26,008 nt of DNA. It comes from Kondoa malvinella. Lineage: Eukaryota > Basidiomycota > Agaricostilbomycetes > Agaricostilbales > Kondoaceae. Position 1 is the stretch's first letter. Each line of letters starts with the position of its first letter. This document shows positions 1 to 8,989 of this stretch, in pieces. A program made the position numbers and the translations under genes. The notes under the pieces were generated by a model. That model worked only from the letters and a program-made list of their open reading frames with translations. It ran no database searches and had not been told where the DNA came from. The stretch is from positions 1-26,008 of the forward strand of contig BCIM01000020.1 in the NCBI GenBank assembly GCA_039545315.1. The letters are read 5' to 3'.

Positions 1-95
1 CATTTGCTGAACTTGCATCTGGTTCTCCAAAGCGGGGTAGGCAGATTTAGGTCTTGCAACAGCTTCAGGCGGGGAAAGGTTGAAAAAGTTGACAA
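1..95. repeat. Left copy of exact 95-base terminal direct repeat
   Basis: Bases 1-95 are identical, base for base, to 25914-26008, the last 95 bases of the window, in the same orientation. At the right end the segment codes on the minus strand for the C-terminal part of a protein. Here the same minus frame stays open only about 18 codons beyond base 95 before a stop, while the plus frame runs on into FAB1. An odd-length exact terminal overlap is what a de Bruijn assembler leaves when a contig ends on the k-mer it began with. I therefore read it as an assembly feature rather than a biological repeat. A true dispersed 95-base repeat is the alternative. Confidence 0.95.
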
Positions 96-2308
96 TGCGT
101 TTGTGAACAAGGCAAAAGCTCGCAAGGAAGAGCTCAACAGCATCTTGCTACAAGATCAGACAGAGAGCATTAGAAAGGAAGACGCTTCACAAAATGATGC
201 TCCTGCCCTGCCAGACCTTGTTCAGCCTACCTATCTGCTCAATCCAGCTGCGCATACGCTTCCCGGATCCGATGTGATTCTGTTCGAAGACCAGCTTGGC
301 ACGCACATTTCGTACGCTCTGAGGTATTTGTCTTTGTCGTCTGCATGTACACAAAAGTGCTAAACCGAAAATAGTTGTCAAGCATATCAAGATGCTCTTC
401 GAAGCGAGAACTGCATCGACTCGATTGCTGCAGCTCTTGGATCTGGTTCGCCGCCTGCTTCGACAGGTCTATCTGGCCTGCCTCCTCGGTCCGTGTCCAG
501 TCCTATCTCTTTCTCCGGGTCTGGCTTTCTGCGCTTCGCCAATTCGGGCCCAAGCCCTGCTCAAAAGTCCACACCTATAGACGAGTCTGGCATATCAGTG
601 TTCGCGACGCGATTTCAAGCTGATAAATCACCAATGGGCTTTCTAAGTCTGCCAGGTCTACGTCCACAGAAGTCAGCCGAGTCCTTGTCTATTGCGGATT
701 TACAGTCAGGCGCAACAACGCCAGTCATGTCAAGGCCACCTTCGCTGTATTCTGAGTCTAGCTCGGATCATGCAGAGGACGAAGATGAGCTTGACGGCAT
801 TGTACGATCCAAAGAGCTGCCGGCACCTACGCCGAAGACGCGGACTTCTAGCACAGCGAGGCTGCCAGCTCTTATTGCTCGAGCGACCGTCAACCGAGAA
901 CGCGAACTGAAATCAAGCAGCGAAGTGAACGCAATAGATGTCACTGGTCATTTCAAGACTGAATCTGAAATGTCCGACGGCTCAACCTTGTCGACCAATT
1001 CTGCGAAAACGATCATTCCGAACTCGGCTGCTGAGCCTCAAGTCGAAAACACGGACGACCTAGAGACACCACCTGCGTCGGCTTATGGCACTATTTCCAG
1101 CATTGCATCTCGAGGATCGCAGTTTTTGTCACCGATCAATTCCTTCTTTGGACTTGGGAGCAAAGGATCAATCCTTCCAGCTATACAACCTGAAGATGAG
1201 CCACACGTCAAGGTCAAGATCACCATCAAGAGTATAGAGACTGAAGTCAGTATCTACTTTGCTGAAGAGTTCGCGGATCTCCGACGACGCTGTTCCATCT
1301 CTCCTGATGAGTTCATCGAGTCACTTGCTCATTGTGAGAATTTCGATGCGAAAGGTGGCAAGAGCTCAGCGTCATTTCTCAATACGCTCGACCAGAAGTA
1401 TGTTTTGAAGAACTTGCCTTACAAGCGCTTCGGCAGTAGCGATCTTGCTGCCTTTCAATCTGTCGCTAAGGACTACTTTGACCACTTTAAGAAGGAAAAG
1501 AGGAGGCCTTCGGTGCTTGGGAAGATATATGGAGTCTTCTCTATTCGATGCAAAGAGGGACCGCACAAAAGAAATCTCGATGTGCTGGTACTTGAAAGGC
1601 TAGCAGTGAACGCCAACAAGGTGTGTCTTCTCCACTTCTGGCAGACCTTCGCTGATCCAAGGGAGCAGCGCTTCGACTTGAAAGGCATCAGCACGCGAGA
1701 AGCCAAAGAAGACGGTTGCTCTAACGAAACCTTTTTCGATGCGAACTGGACAACCAACTTCAGACGGCAATCTCTCATTCCTCTTCATGCCAAAGCTACG
1801 CTCAAGGAAGCGCTCATCAATGACCTTGAGTACTTACAGCAAGCCAATATCATGGAGTAAGTCGTTGCTACCTCAAATTGACTCCGCTTAATGGCTTACT
1901 AGCTACTCTTTGCTGCTTGGTATCGACGACACCGATCAGCGCCTCAATTGCGGAATTATAGACTCGCTTGGACGATATGATTTAGCAAAGGTTTGTGGTC
2001 CATAGAACAGTCCTAGCAGTTCGCTAATTCTAAGCCTTGGTAGTACTTTGAAAGCAAAGGCAAGCTCATGATGAAGACTGCCGGCACAAAGAAGGATGTT
2101 ACCGTGTTGCATCCTGCTGAATATGCTGGTACGTTCAAATCTTCACTGCCAGATACGACGCACTTGTGCTGATTACTACATTCGCATCACCACAGCTCGC
2201 TTCGCTGCTAGTATCGACACTGCTCTCCTAGCTGTACCCGAGAAGTTTTCGACGATTGATCGTTCCGACGACGAGACTCGAGGGACCCGTCTGTTCTTCT
2301 GTTTGTGA
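1..2308 (+). CDS. FAB1: 1-phosphatidylinositol-3-phosphate 5-kinase Fab1, C-terminal part (5' partial)
   Basis: Fab1/PIKfyve phosphorylates PtdIns3P to PtdIns(3,5)P2 on endosome/vacuole membranes and controls vacuole size and acidification. Proposed exons: 1-323, 375-1620, 1669-1856, 1903-1990, 2044-2128, 2196-2308; about 680 residues if read from base 1, but only the part from base 96 is trusted. Family signatures, in order: the pre-kinase segment SDVILFEDQLGTHISYAL (about 268-321), a Ser/Pro-rich disordered stretch, then the PIPK catalytic domain. That domain shows GGKSSASFLNTLD followed by YVLK (nucleotide-binding lysine), RFDLKG, MDYSLLLGIDD (after splicing at 1856/1903) and GIIDSLGRYDLAKYF with the catalytic IID. 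The intron at 1621-1668 is 48 bases long and in frame, so an unspliced reading hides it; removing it restores the usual spacing before the DLKG motif. The FYVE and chaperonin-like domains are missing because the contig starts inside the gene. Confidence 0.9.
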
Positions 2309-2416
2309 ATACTGACACCAAATTTGTAAGGTATATGTCTGTATGGTATTCCTAGCATAGCATTGTTTGCATATATATATTTCATGACGCTCTTCCGCTC
2401 GCGACCACTTGCAAAC
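2309..2416 (+). promoter_or_regulatory. Very short FAB1-coilin intergenic region with TATA-like tract
   Basis: Only 108 bases separate the FAB1 stop from the coilin-like start codon on the same strand. This stretch must hold the FAB1 3' end signals and the downstream promoter, unless the promoter lies inside FAB1. An alternating AT run at 2371-2380 could act as a TATA element or as a 3'-end efficiency element. It lies only about 37 bases before the ATG at 2417, which is short for a TATA box with a leader. The role is inferred. Confidence 0.4.
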
Positions 2417-5089
2417 ATGCCTCGGATTCGCTTGAAAGCTGGAGAACAGCGAGTCTGGCTGCTGTATGATCCTGTATGGACGGTGCAAGCTTTCAAAGGG
2501 GAAATCAATCGCTTGCTGGGCATCAAGCAGAACTTCTCGCTTGAACTAGATGGTGAGCAACGTGAGGCACGATGAGCAACAGCCAGCTGACAGGAGTCAC
2601 TATAGGCTTTACGTTGCTGGATACCTCGACCTGTGAAGTGTTGAACACGGTGAGCTCTATCGCTTGTCAGATGACATTCAAACTGATTGACTTCGCGCAG
2701 AACGATGTGATCGAGTACGTGAGCACACCCAAGCTATACAGAGACTGGCCTTAGATGTATTCAGTGTGATACTCGACTCCGCGAACGCCGTGTCGATAGC
2801 AGCAGATGATGGGCGACCCGTCAAGAAGCGCAAGCTGACTTCTGCGACTGAACTTCTGGCATCCTTGCCTTTGCCAATTGTACCTTATTATCAGACTGCT
2901 CTTCCAGCTGTCAAGCCTGCCAATCCTGATGATGACCAGAGCAATGCCAATGATGCGCTTGTAGACGAAGCTATGGCGACAGGGTCATCTTCAGAAGACA
3001 ACGACTTTCAGCCTGGAGCGTCCCCCAACGGAAGCGCGGAAGATTCTGATATGGAAGAGACTAGTAGTGAAGGGGAGTCGCTAGAGCTGCCTCCAACAGA
3101 AATTGGCTCGAGGAGGACCGCGCTCATACGAGACCTTCAGCAAGATGCAATTCAAGTAAATGATCGACCAGCTTCAGCTATTGCAAGTCCTCAGTATGCT
3201 CCTACTAGTCCTCCACTTCCTGCTCAACGAGAGCCGGTCAGATCAGAACCACATTATACGCCTATCAGTCCACCCATGCCTGCTCACCCTCTCTGTGGCG
3301 GTCGTGAGACAAGCCCGCGTTACACGCCATCTAGTCCAGCTTTCTCGCCAGATGTTCAACTGCCAACAGCGGTTCAGGTATCTGCGTCGACCAAAGCTGT
3401 CGCTGGGCCTTCAACGCTCAACACAAAGACGGTCTTTGCGACAGCCGAAAGGCCTAATTCGAGTGAAAGCACCTCTTCTTCCGACTCTTCTTCTTCTGCC
3501 TCGTCATCGAGTGAAGATTCCTCCTCTGATGAAGAAGAACAAAGCACCAAGCCGATCCAGCATCTCACTTCGGTAGCCAAAGCCCTTCCAGCTACCAAAT
3601 CAGGTCTCACTATGCCCGCTTTGTATCACCCAGACATCATCAAACCGGCATATTTCTGGGTAGCAAAACTAGTCGGCTTCACAGAAGCAGACTTTCCCAA
3701 ACTCGCTGGTGCGGTTCAGCCAGCAGACGCGTCTTTGGACAAGATTCCTTGTTCTGCGCAAGTAACTGCTTGGATCGCAGCAGGCCGACAAGCTGAAGCT
3801 TCTCGTTACGTGCAAAGGCAGAAAGAGCGCCATTTAAAGAAACCACAAGCGCCACCTGGAAAGGGAAGGACCGCGACCCAAAACCGTAATGCTAGAAGGA
3901 GAGCGAAACAGCAAGCTGATAAGGCAAAAAATCTGCTGAAATCGAATGGTGCGCCTGCTATCAAGCAGCCCGCGATAGCCCAGCCTGTTGCTGCAAACTT
4001 CGTACAACCTCCGCCAGGTCCTGACAGGCATCCAGCAACGATCAGCAATACTGAAGTCTCTCCTTCGGTACCGCTGACCAATGGCACATCAATGCCATCG
4101 ATTGCGCCGAAACCTCAGCCGAACCCAATCGATCACTTTGCGAAGCTTCTAGGTCATATGATGCCCAAGCCTTCCTCACCTAGCTCTGCTAAAGCATCCA
4201 CTTCCTCCATTCTCTCTCCTTCCGTGCCATTGGCAGATGAAGTTGATACATCGATGACTGCATCAAGCAGCTCCCGTCCCGCACCTCCTGCAGTAGACGA
4301 GATCGCCGCAGCGAAAGCAGCAGCCATGCAATCGCTTAATTCGATGGAAGAGCGCGATCTCCAGATGCTTTCGTCAAAGAACAAGAACAAAAGTAAGAAC
4401 AAAAAGAACAGGAAGAAGGACGCGTCCGGCTCTGATGCGCACATCCGATTCTTTGGCGATCAGGCAGAAGCAAGAAGCCGTGTTGTACCGCCTGCTGCAC
4501 CTAGCTCGAGATCGAATGTGCCGGATAACATTATCGTTTCGTGTGTTGATGTGGAAGATCAAGATTGGGTACCGGGTCAAGCCACTGTGCAATTGAGGGG
4601 TGCAGGAGTGAAGCAAAAAGGGTACGAGCAGGAAGGAGAATGGAAAGGCTATCCGTCTGCTAGAGAGGTGGTAGATGAGCATTGGCGGTCGTGGAAACGG
4701 GCTTTGACTGGCGATACATTGCAGGACAAAGACAAGATTGCCTTCCAGGTAAGTATCGACACCTGCCTTCACATCATAATGCTAATCGCGATCAGGTGCC
4801 CGGTGTTGATCTAGCAACCTATACACCTGAACTCTTCACTTATTGGGGCCGCCTCAATTCAATCACATCCAGCGAAGGACCAGATCCAGATCTCATCCCG
4901 ACGGCCGTTGGGCAATCGCAAGCAGTCAAGAAGGCATGGCAAATTGAAGTTGAACTTCATCCTGAATGTCGGCCGCTCGAAGGCATGTGGGACGATGATG
5001 TAGACCAGACACTGATCGAAGGAGATGGTAGCGTAAGGACGCTGGACTGGGCTGATCTGGCCGATGTGCGGTTGATTGGAAGAGACTAA
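2417..5089 (+). CDS. Coilin-like nuclear (Cajal body) protein
   Basis: Exons 2417-2552, 2606-2649, 2701-2714, 2765-4748, 4796-5089 give 823 residues. The N-terminus (1 to about 70) matches the coilin N-terminal domain: MPRIRLKAGEQRVWLLYD, then an LxGIKQNFSLELDG core and NTNDVIDVILD. The middle is a long acidic, Ser-rich disordered region. It has a basic nuclear-localisation motif KKRK at about 85-88, three YxPxSPx heptads near 209, 229 and 251, an S/E-rich block, and Lys/Arg-rich stretches. The C-terminus (about 715-823) resembles the coilin Tudor-like domain: DKIAFQVPGVDLATYTPEL, then a conserved WGR and WQIEVEL. In animals and plants coilin scaffolds Cajal bodies and binds snRNP factors. 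Coilin-like proteins are poorly known in fungi (Mug174 of fission yeast has been proposed). Exon 3 is only 14 bases, with donor GTACGT. Identification rests on both end domains; Cajal-body function is inferred. Confidence 0.72.
3195..3341 (+). other. Three RNA polymerase II CTD-like heptads in the coilin-like protein
   Basis: Within the disordered middle of the coilin-like protein, three separated heptads read YAPTSPP (3195-3215), YTPISPP (3255-3275) and YTPSSPA (3321-3341). Each keeps Tyr1, Pro3, Ser5 and Pro6 of the RNA polymerase II consensus YSPTSPS, and they start 20 and 22 residues apart. Linkers also hold SP motifs. This is read directly from the sequence; any phosphorylation or CTD-reader binding is inference. 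Confidence 0.85.
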
Positions 5090-5376
5090 GAGCGGTTGCC
5101 CCGAACAGTGCATTCCGGTTCAAAGCTTGCCAGTGGTCTCCTTCGCATGGTTGACAAAGTGACGAGCAGCACGCAGTGACTAGTGGGATCAATTACTTCC
5201 ATATGTCAGCGCAATCGATAGACACGCCCTGCCTCAAGAGAATCCTAGCTCGCGATAGCTTGCTGTCTATAAGTCGGCCGAAGAAAAACCAAGGAAACCA
5301 TAGAATGTTATTGCATGTAAGAAACGAGAAGAGACTGCGACACTGAATGCCAAGAACCCATCCGTCCCCATCTGCT

Positions 5377-5903
5377 TTACGAACGACCGTACATGATCTC
5401 CTTCACAATGCAGCTAAGGTGATCGTCCAATCAGTCTATGTTGCTCGGGTAAAGTCGACACCACTTACTTGTCTGGAGCCGAAATGCACTCTCCTTCAAC
5501 AGCCGACTTGTGCTCAGTCTTGGTTGGGCAGGTCTGAACACCTTGTACTATTTGTCCCAACATTTGGCCATATGTGTAGAGGCCGTCATCTAGCTCAGAA
5601 TGAGGATTCTGTCGCTCGACATGTCAAGCGAACTCACAACGGTCCGACGAGACCTTCCAACCTCTAGCTCCGTTAGCACTACCGGCCCCGACTGCCATCT
5701 TCAATTCGTGCCCGGGGTAACTGAAAGGAAATTCCTTAGACCATGTCTAGAGGGTACGTCAGGATGAATTCAGCTCACGAAGTAAAAGTCTCCGTTTTCA
5801 AGACTGTGTCACAATTGGACGTGAGGTAGGCAGTAAGAGTGACGGCGGCTGCAGCCTGTCCGCAAAGAGTCGCAAGAGCTATGATGGCGATGGGGATTTT
5901 CAT
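5377..5903 (-). CDS. Small secreted cysteine-containing protein (hypothetical)
   Basis: Four exons, 5779-5903, 5638-5720, 5469-5589 and 5377-5413, splice to 121 residues with matching phases. Introns are 58, 48 and 55 bases, with donors GTGAGC, GTGAGT and GTAAGT and pyrimidine-rich CAG or TAG acceptors. The start MKIPIAIIALATLCGQAAAA is a textbook signal peptide, probably cleaved after the alanine run. The mature part begins VTLTAYLTSNCDTV and has four cysteines (SNC, QTC, GEC, DNC), compatible with two disulfides. No transmembrane segment or GPI-type tail is visible. No enzyme family is recognised; it has the size and layout of fungal small secreted or effector-like proteins, but nothing shows a host role. 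It converges with the coilin-like gene (287 bases between stops) and diverges from the PPR-like gene. An in-frame upstream methionine near 6008 would give a longer N-terminus without a clean signal peptide, so I chose 5903. Confidence 0.75.
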
Positions 5904-6036
5904 GATGTAGAGATTGGTCAGATGATTGTTGATGGCTTGGGTAGACAAGAGAGAAAGAGCTTGAGTAAGAAAGAAAAGACAAGCGATATGATAGCTCGAA
6001 GATATCAAGCGCAGTGTACGCGCTCCCTTTGTGCAC

Positions 6037-6056
6037 GCGGACGAAAGACAGAAGTC
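6037..6056 (+). repeat. 20-base direct repeat, copy 1
   Basis: GCGGACGAAAGACAGAAGTC. It differs from the copy at 6113-6132 at two positions, both transitions. It lies between divergent genes. Confidence 0.85.
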
Positions 6057-6112
6057 ATGTACAAGTACGCTCGCTCAGGTGCTTCGTACGCTCTGTCAAT
6101 ACCTATGTACTT

Positions 6113-6132
6113 GCGGACGAAGGACAGAAGCC
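6113..6132 (+). repeat. 20-base direct repeat, copy 2
   Basis: GCGGACGAAGGACAGAAGCC. Second copy of the motif at 6037, same orientation, within the divergent promoter region. Confidence 0.85.
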
Positions 6133-6365
6133 GTAGACGAGCATGCCTGTTCGAGTATTTCGCACGGAAGATGTCTTCTGAAATAGAGAGCTGCAGCCGC
6201 TTGCAGCGAGACGGCGACAAATCGATATACTGCTCCAGCGGCTGAGCTTCTATTCACCTAGCTGGTCTGCGAAAGTCTCTACCAGCCCTCGATCTTGAAA
6301 GATATCAGATTTGCGTACGGCTGTTCAAGAAATATGAGCGAGAGAGTGGACGAACAAGTTAAGAC

Positions 6366-8565
6366 ATGCCATTCATCCGAGCTGCTGCAGCAGGGCAAGC
6401 TTTACAGCAGCGTGTACCGAAGACCAGCTACGCTACGTTGGCGGTAGCAGGCTTTCCATCAATCCGACGCGAAAACAATGATCGCACTTCTGCACCTTTG
6501 CTTCGATGTGAGGCTGCCGTATATTGTCTGCTCTTCTCGATCTGAGGATGATGTATTAGCTCCGGCCCTCTCGCTGCTCTCCTTTTTGCATCTCCCAGGT
6601 GCTTTACAGCATGCTTCGTCGACCAGACGTTCGGTATTCTCACGAAAGCCCTCCTTCTTGATACCTCAAATCAACTTTCCTCAGCTACTACAACCGAAAC
6701 AAGTACGAAAACTAGGAGATGGTCTAGAACAAGTCATTCGAGAAGCACCAGATGAACATTTGGTTTTGGCCATGAATATCATTGCCAACGATCTTCGAGC
6801 AGTACAAACAGGACCAATCAAGGAAGAAGCCAAGCAGAGCCTGGGACATATCCTGGATCGAGTCTTTTGCGCGCTTGTGGATCGATCTGAGAACGGCGTC
6901 GAAACGGCAGATCAAGCTTTGTCTCGACTACTGCTACCACTGCGCCCTTTACTGGCCAGGGAAGATGATGAACCACCAGCAAAAAGTACTACGGTACCTT
7001 GGTCAGCTCTGTCGCAAGCATCGATTCAAAGACTGGCAGACTGGTCTTTGGCGCACGTCTTTCTACCTTCTTTCGACGCAGAGGCTCTCAGATTGCCTAC
7101 AGTCGTTCTACAAGCTTCTCTAGCTACACTTGGCTCTCGTACGGACTTCTTCGAATACTGGTCGGAGAATAGGACAAGATTGGCTCGTCTCAATCGACCA
7201 GGTCGCAAGATGCTCGATCAGCAATTGGAGCAATACATTCGCCGTCTTCGCAGTAGCGATCTTTCCCATAAGGAGGCATCGATCATCGATATCATCTCTG
7301 CATTCGAAGCCGGCCAGCTACCGATCAGTACCTTCTTGCAAGTGCTGCAACTACTAGCACCAATCGCAGGCTTCCGAAACGCAGCAAACCTCGGCTTTAT
7401 GACCTCCAACAGAATCAAGGTAGACATACCTGGTCTGTCGGAAGCGACTGAAAGATTGCAACCAATTTGTGCAGCCGCGCTCCTGTCATTCTTTGATTCG
7501 GACCAGTGGATTACAGCCTTGCGCCAATCATCCTCCCCATCTCAACTCTGCAACATTTACCTACAAACAGCATTACAATCTCTAAACTCTGCGTCTTTAG
7601 CTCGAGATATCTTATCAGTCACAGCCGGGATGAAGGACGTCCAGCCAAGTGCTCATACATATACATCGCTCTTACGAGGCGGAACCATTTTGCAAGACGA
7701 CGAACTAGCGCTTCAAGGTATTGCAGCTTTCGATTGGCCGGAGGAAGTACAAGTGACACCTCAAAGCGCACCTTCGACTGCCTACCCGCTCACCGATAGT
7801 GTCATCGCAGCCTATATGCACTACCTCACCGTCAAAGGCGACTTTGTCAAAACATCTCGTCTAGTTGCTGCTGTACTTCCTACTGTTTGGTCTCTGCTCT
7901 GGCGACCTCACTTCTTCCGGAAATGGCGACGTCGAGCACTTGCTATCCAGCCTCCAGCCAATCTTGGTCCAGAAGTCTATGTCGCTATGCTCAATGTCGC
8001 GCTGAAGATGGGTCGAATTGGTTTCGCTCAACGAATATGGCATGTAGCTCGTGTGCACGAAGCGAGGTCTCAGAGGATGGAGGATGGAAAGGATTGGTAC
8101 CTACCTGCAGCGGCGTATACTATCATGCTCCAGCTTTGTGCGCAAGAGGCGAAACATGGGCCTGACAGCAAAATGCCTTTTGTCAAAGGTTGGGATTTAG
8201 GCTCGGTTGACTCGGTCTCGCGTAGGCGGAGGATTGCGGTGAAAGAGCTGGAGATCAGGAGTAATTTGGCCGAGAGGTTTGCCTGGAGGCTGTATCAACA
8301 AGCTCAAGAGGCTGCAGCCGCGAAAGAACTCGGAACAGTAAAACCGCATCATGGTCCGCCTGTGCTGGACGCCTTCTTCTTTCAGGCAGCCCTCAAGGTG
8401 TTCACTATCAATCAAGAAGACGATGCGGAAAATCCTCGCTTGGCCAAGATTGTAGCTGATATGTCGACTTTGGGCTATGTGAACATTGATGTGGATGTGG
8501 TGGTGAGGAGGAGGCGACCTCGGATGAAGCGAGAAATCAAGATTGATGAAGAGTCTTCATCCTGA
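6366..8565 (+). CDS. Mitochondrial PPR-like helical-repeat protein (putative)
   Basis: Two exons, 6366-6507 and 6599-8565, give 702 residues. The start at 6366 is preferred over the downstream in-frame ATG at 6478. It gives MPFIRAAAAGQALQQRVPK, rich in Ala and Arg with almost no acidic residues: a typical mitochondrial targeting sequence. The 91-base intron has donor GTGAGG and a pyrimidine tract before CAG, and its removal joins the frames exactly. The rest is almost entirely alpha-helical with weakly repeating helix pairs, for example AHTYTSLLRGG, EVYVAMLNVALKMGR and AAAYTIMLQLCAQ, which resemble pentatricopeptide repeats. Such proteins usually bind mitochondrial RNA for processing, stability or translation; the exact target cannot be read. 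The annotated end is a basic/acidic tail (RRRRPRMKREIKIDEESSS). A second possible C-terminus is encoded downstream, see 8611-8823. Confidence 0.75.
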
Positions 8566-8610
8566 TCCAGTATTATCTCTCTTCAACACAACATCCTACA
8601 TAATGTTCAG

Positions 8611-8823
8611 AGCAAAGACAGCTGGTCGCACAGTCATATCATTGATGTCGACTGCTGGAACTGCCTTGGTCAACGTCTTCGTAGTCTCGAGCTTGAGCTG
8701 GACGATGCATTGCGGGAATGCTTTATGTGTCTTTCCTGTCCTGCGGCCATGGTGAGCGCATTGACAGTACCAAAGCTTTTTTAGCTGATTTCTCTACAGA
8801 TCTGCAGCGATTGCAAAGTCTGA
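8611..8823 (+). other. Possible alternative 3' exons encoding a Cys-rich tail of the PPR-like gene
   Basis: The PPR-like frame stays open for about 60 codons after its TGA at 8563. It encodes CWNC and, further on, ECFMCLSCPAAM, followed by a consensus 48-base intron (8752-8799, donor GTGAGC, TAGCTGATT branch-like site, CTCTACAG acceptor). The next exon encodes ICSDCKV and a stop at 8821-8823. A phase-0 intron from GTGAGG at 8503 to TTCAG at 8610 would skip the first stop and join these exons, giving 736 residues with seven clustered cysteines. Exon ends were derived by eye. A 3' UTR with a chance open frame is the alternative. Confidence 0.35.
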
Positions 8824-8989
8824 CGGTCAGCCAAGCGAAGATCTCCGTCCGATATTTCAAGCACAAATCGAGTGAATGTGCAGTAATGACAGTCCGTGAG
8901 AATGCTTGGACGTTCGTTATGCAATGCAGTACAGCGATCTTGTGCAATATGTTACATCGAACGGCAACCTTGTACAACATCGAATCATT

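Larger units (their letters stand above)
5904..6365. promoter_or_regulatory. Divergent promoter region with near-identical 20-base repeats
   Basis: These 462 bases separate two divergent start codons, the secreted protein (-) and the PPR-like protein (+), so they should hold both promoters. No gene is supported here. The visible structure is a direct repeat, GCGGACGAARGACAGAAGYC, at 6037-6056 and 6113-6132 (18 of 20 identical, 76 bases start to start). Short GTACGCTC motifs occur between the copies. Paired binding sites are a reasonable guess. Confidence 0.5.

Noticed and set aside
3460..3545. Low-complexity TCT/GAA-rich block as a microsatellite
   Set aside because: It is imperfect and encodes the Ser/Glu-rich acidic stretch of the coilin-like protein, so protein composition explains it.
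4154..4444. Minus-strand open frame with a strongly hydrophobic run (Phe/Leu)
   Set aside because: The run is the complement of the Lys/Asn-rich codons of the coilin-like protein, so it is a shadow.
5347..5667. Plus-strand 106-codon open frame
   Set aside because: It lies opposite the spliced secreted protein gene, whose introns, signal peptide and matching phases are much stronger evidence.
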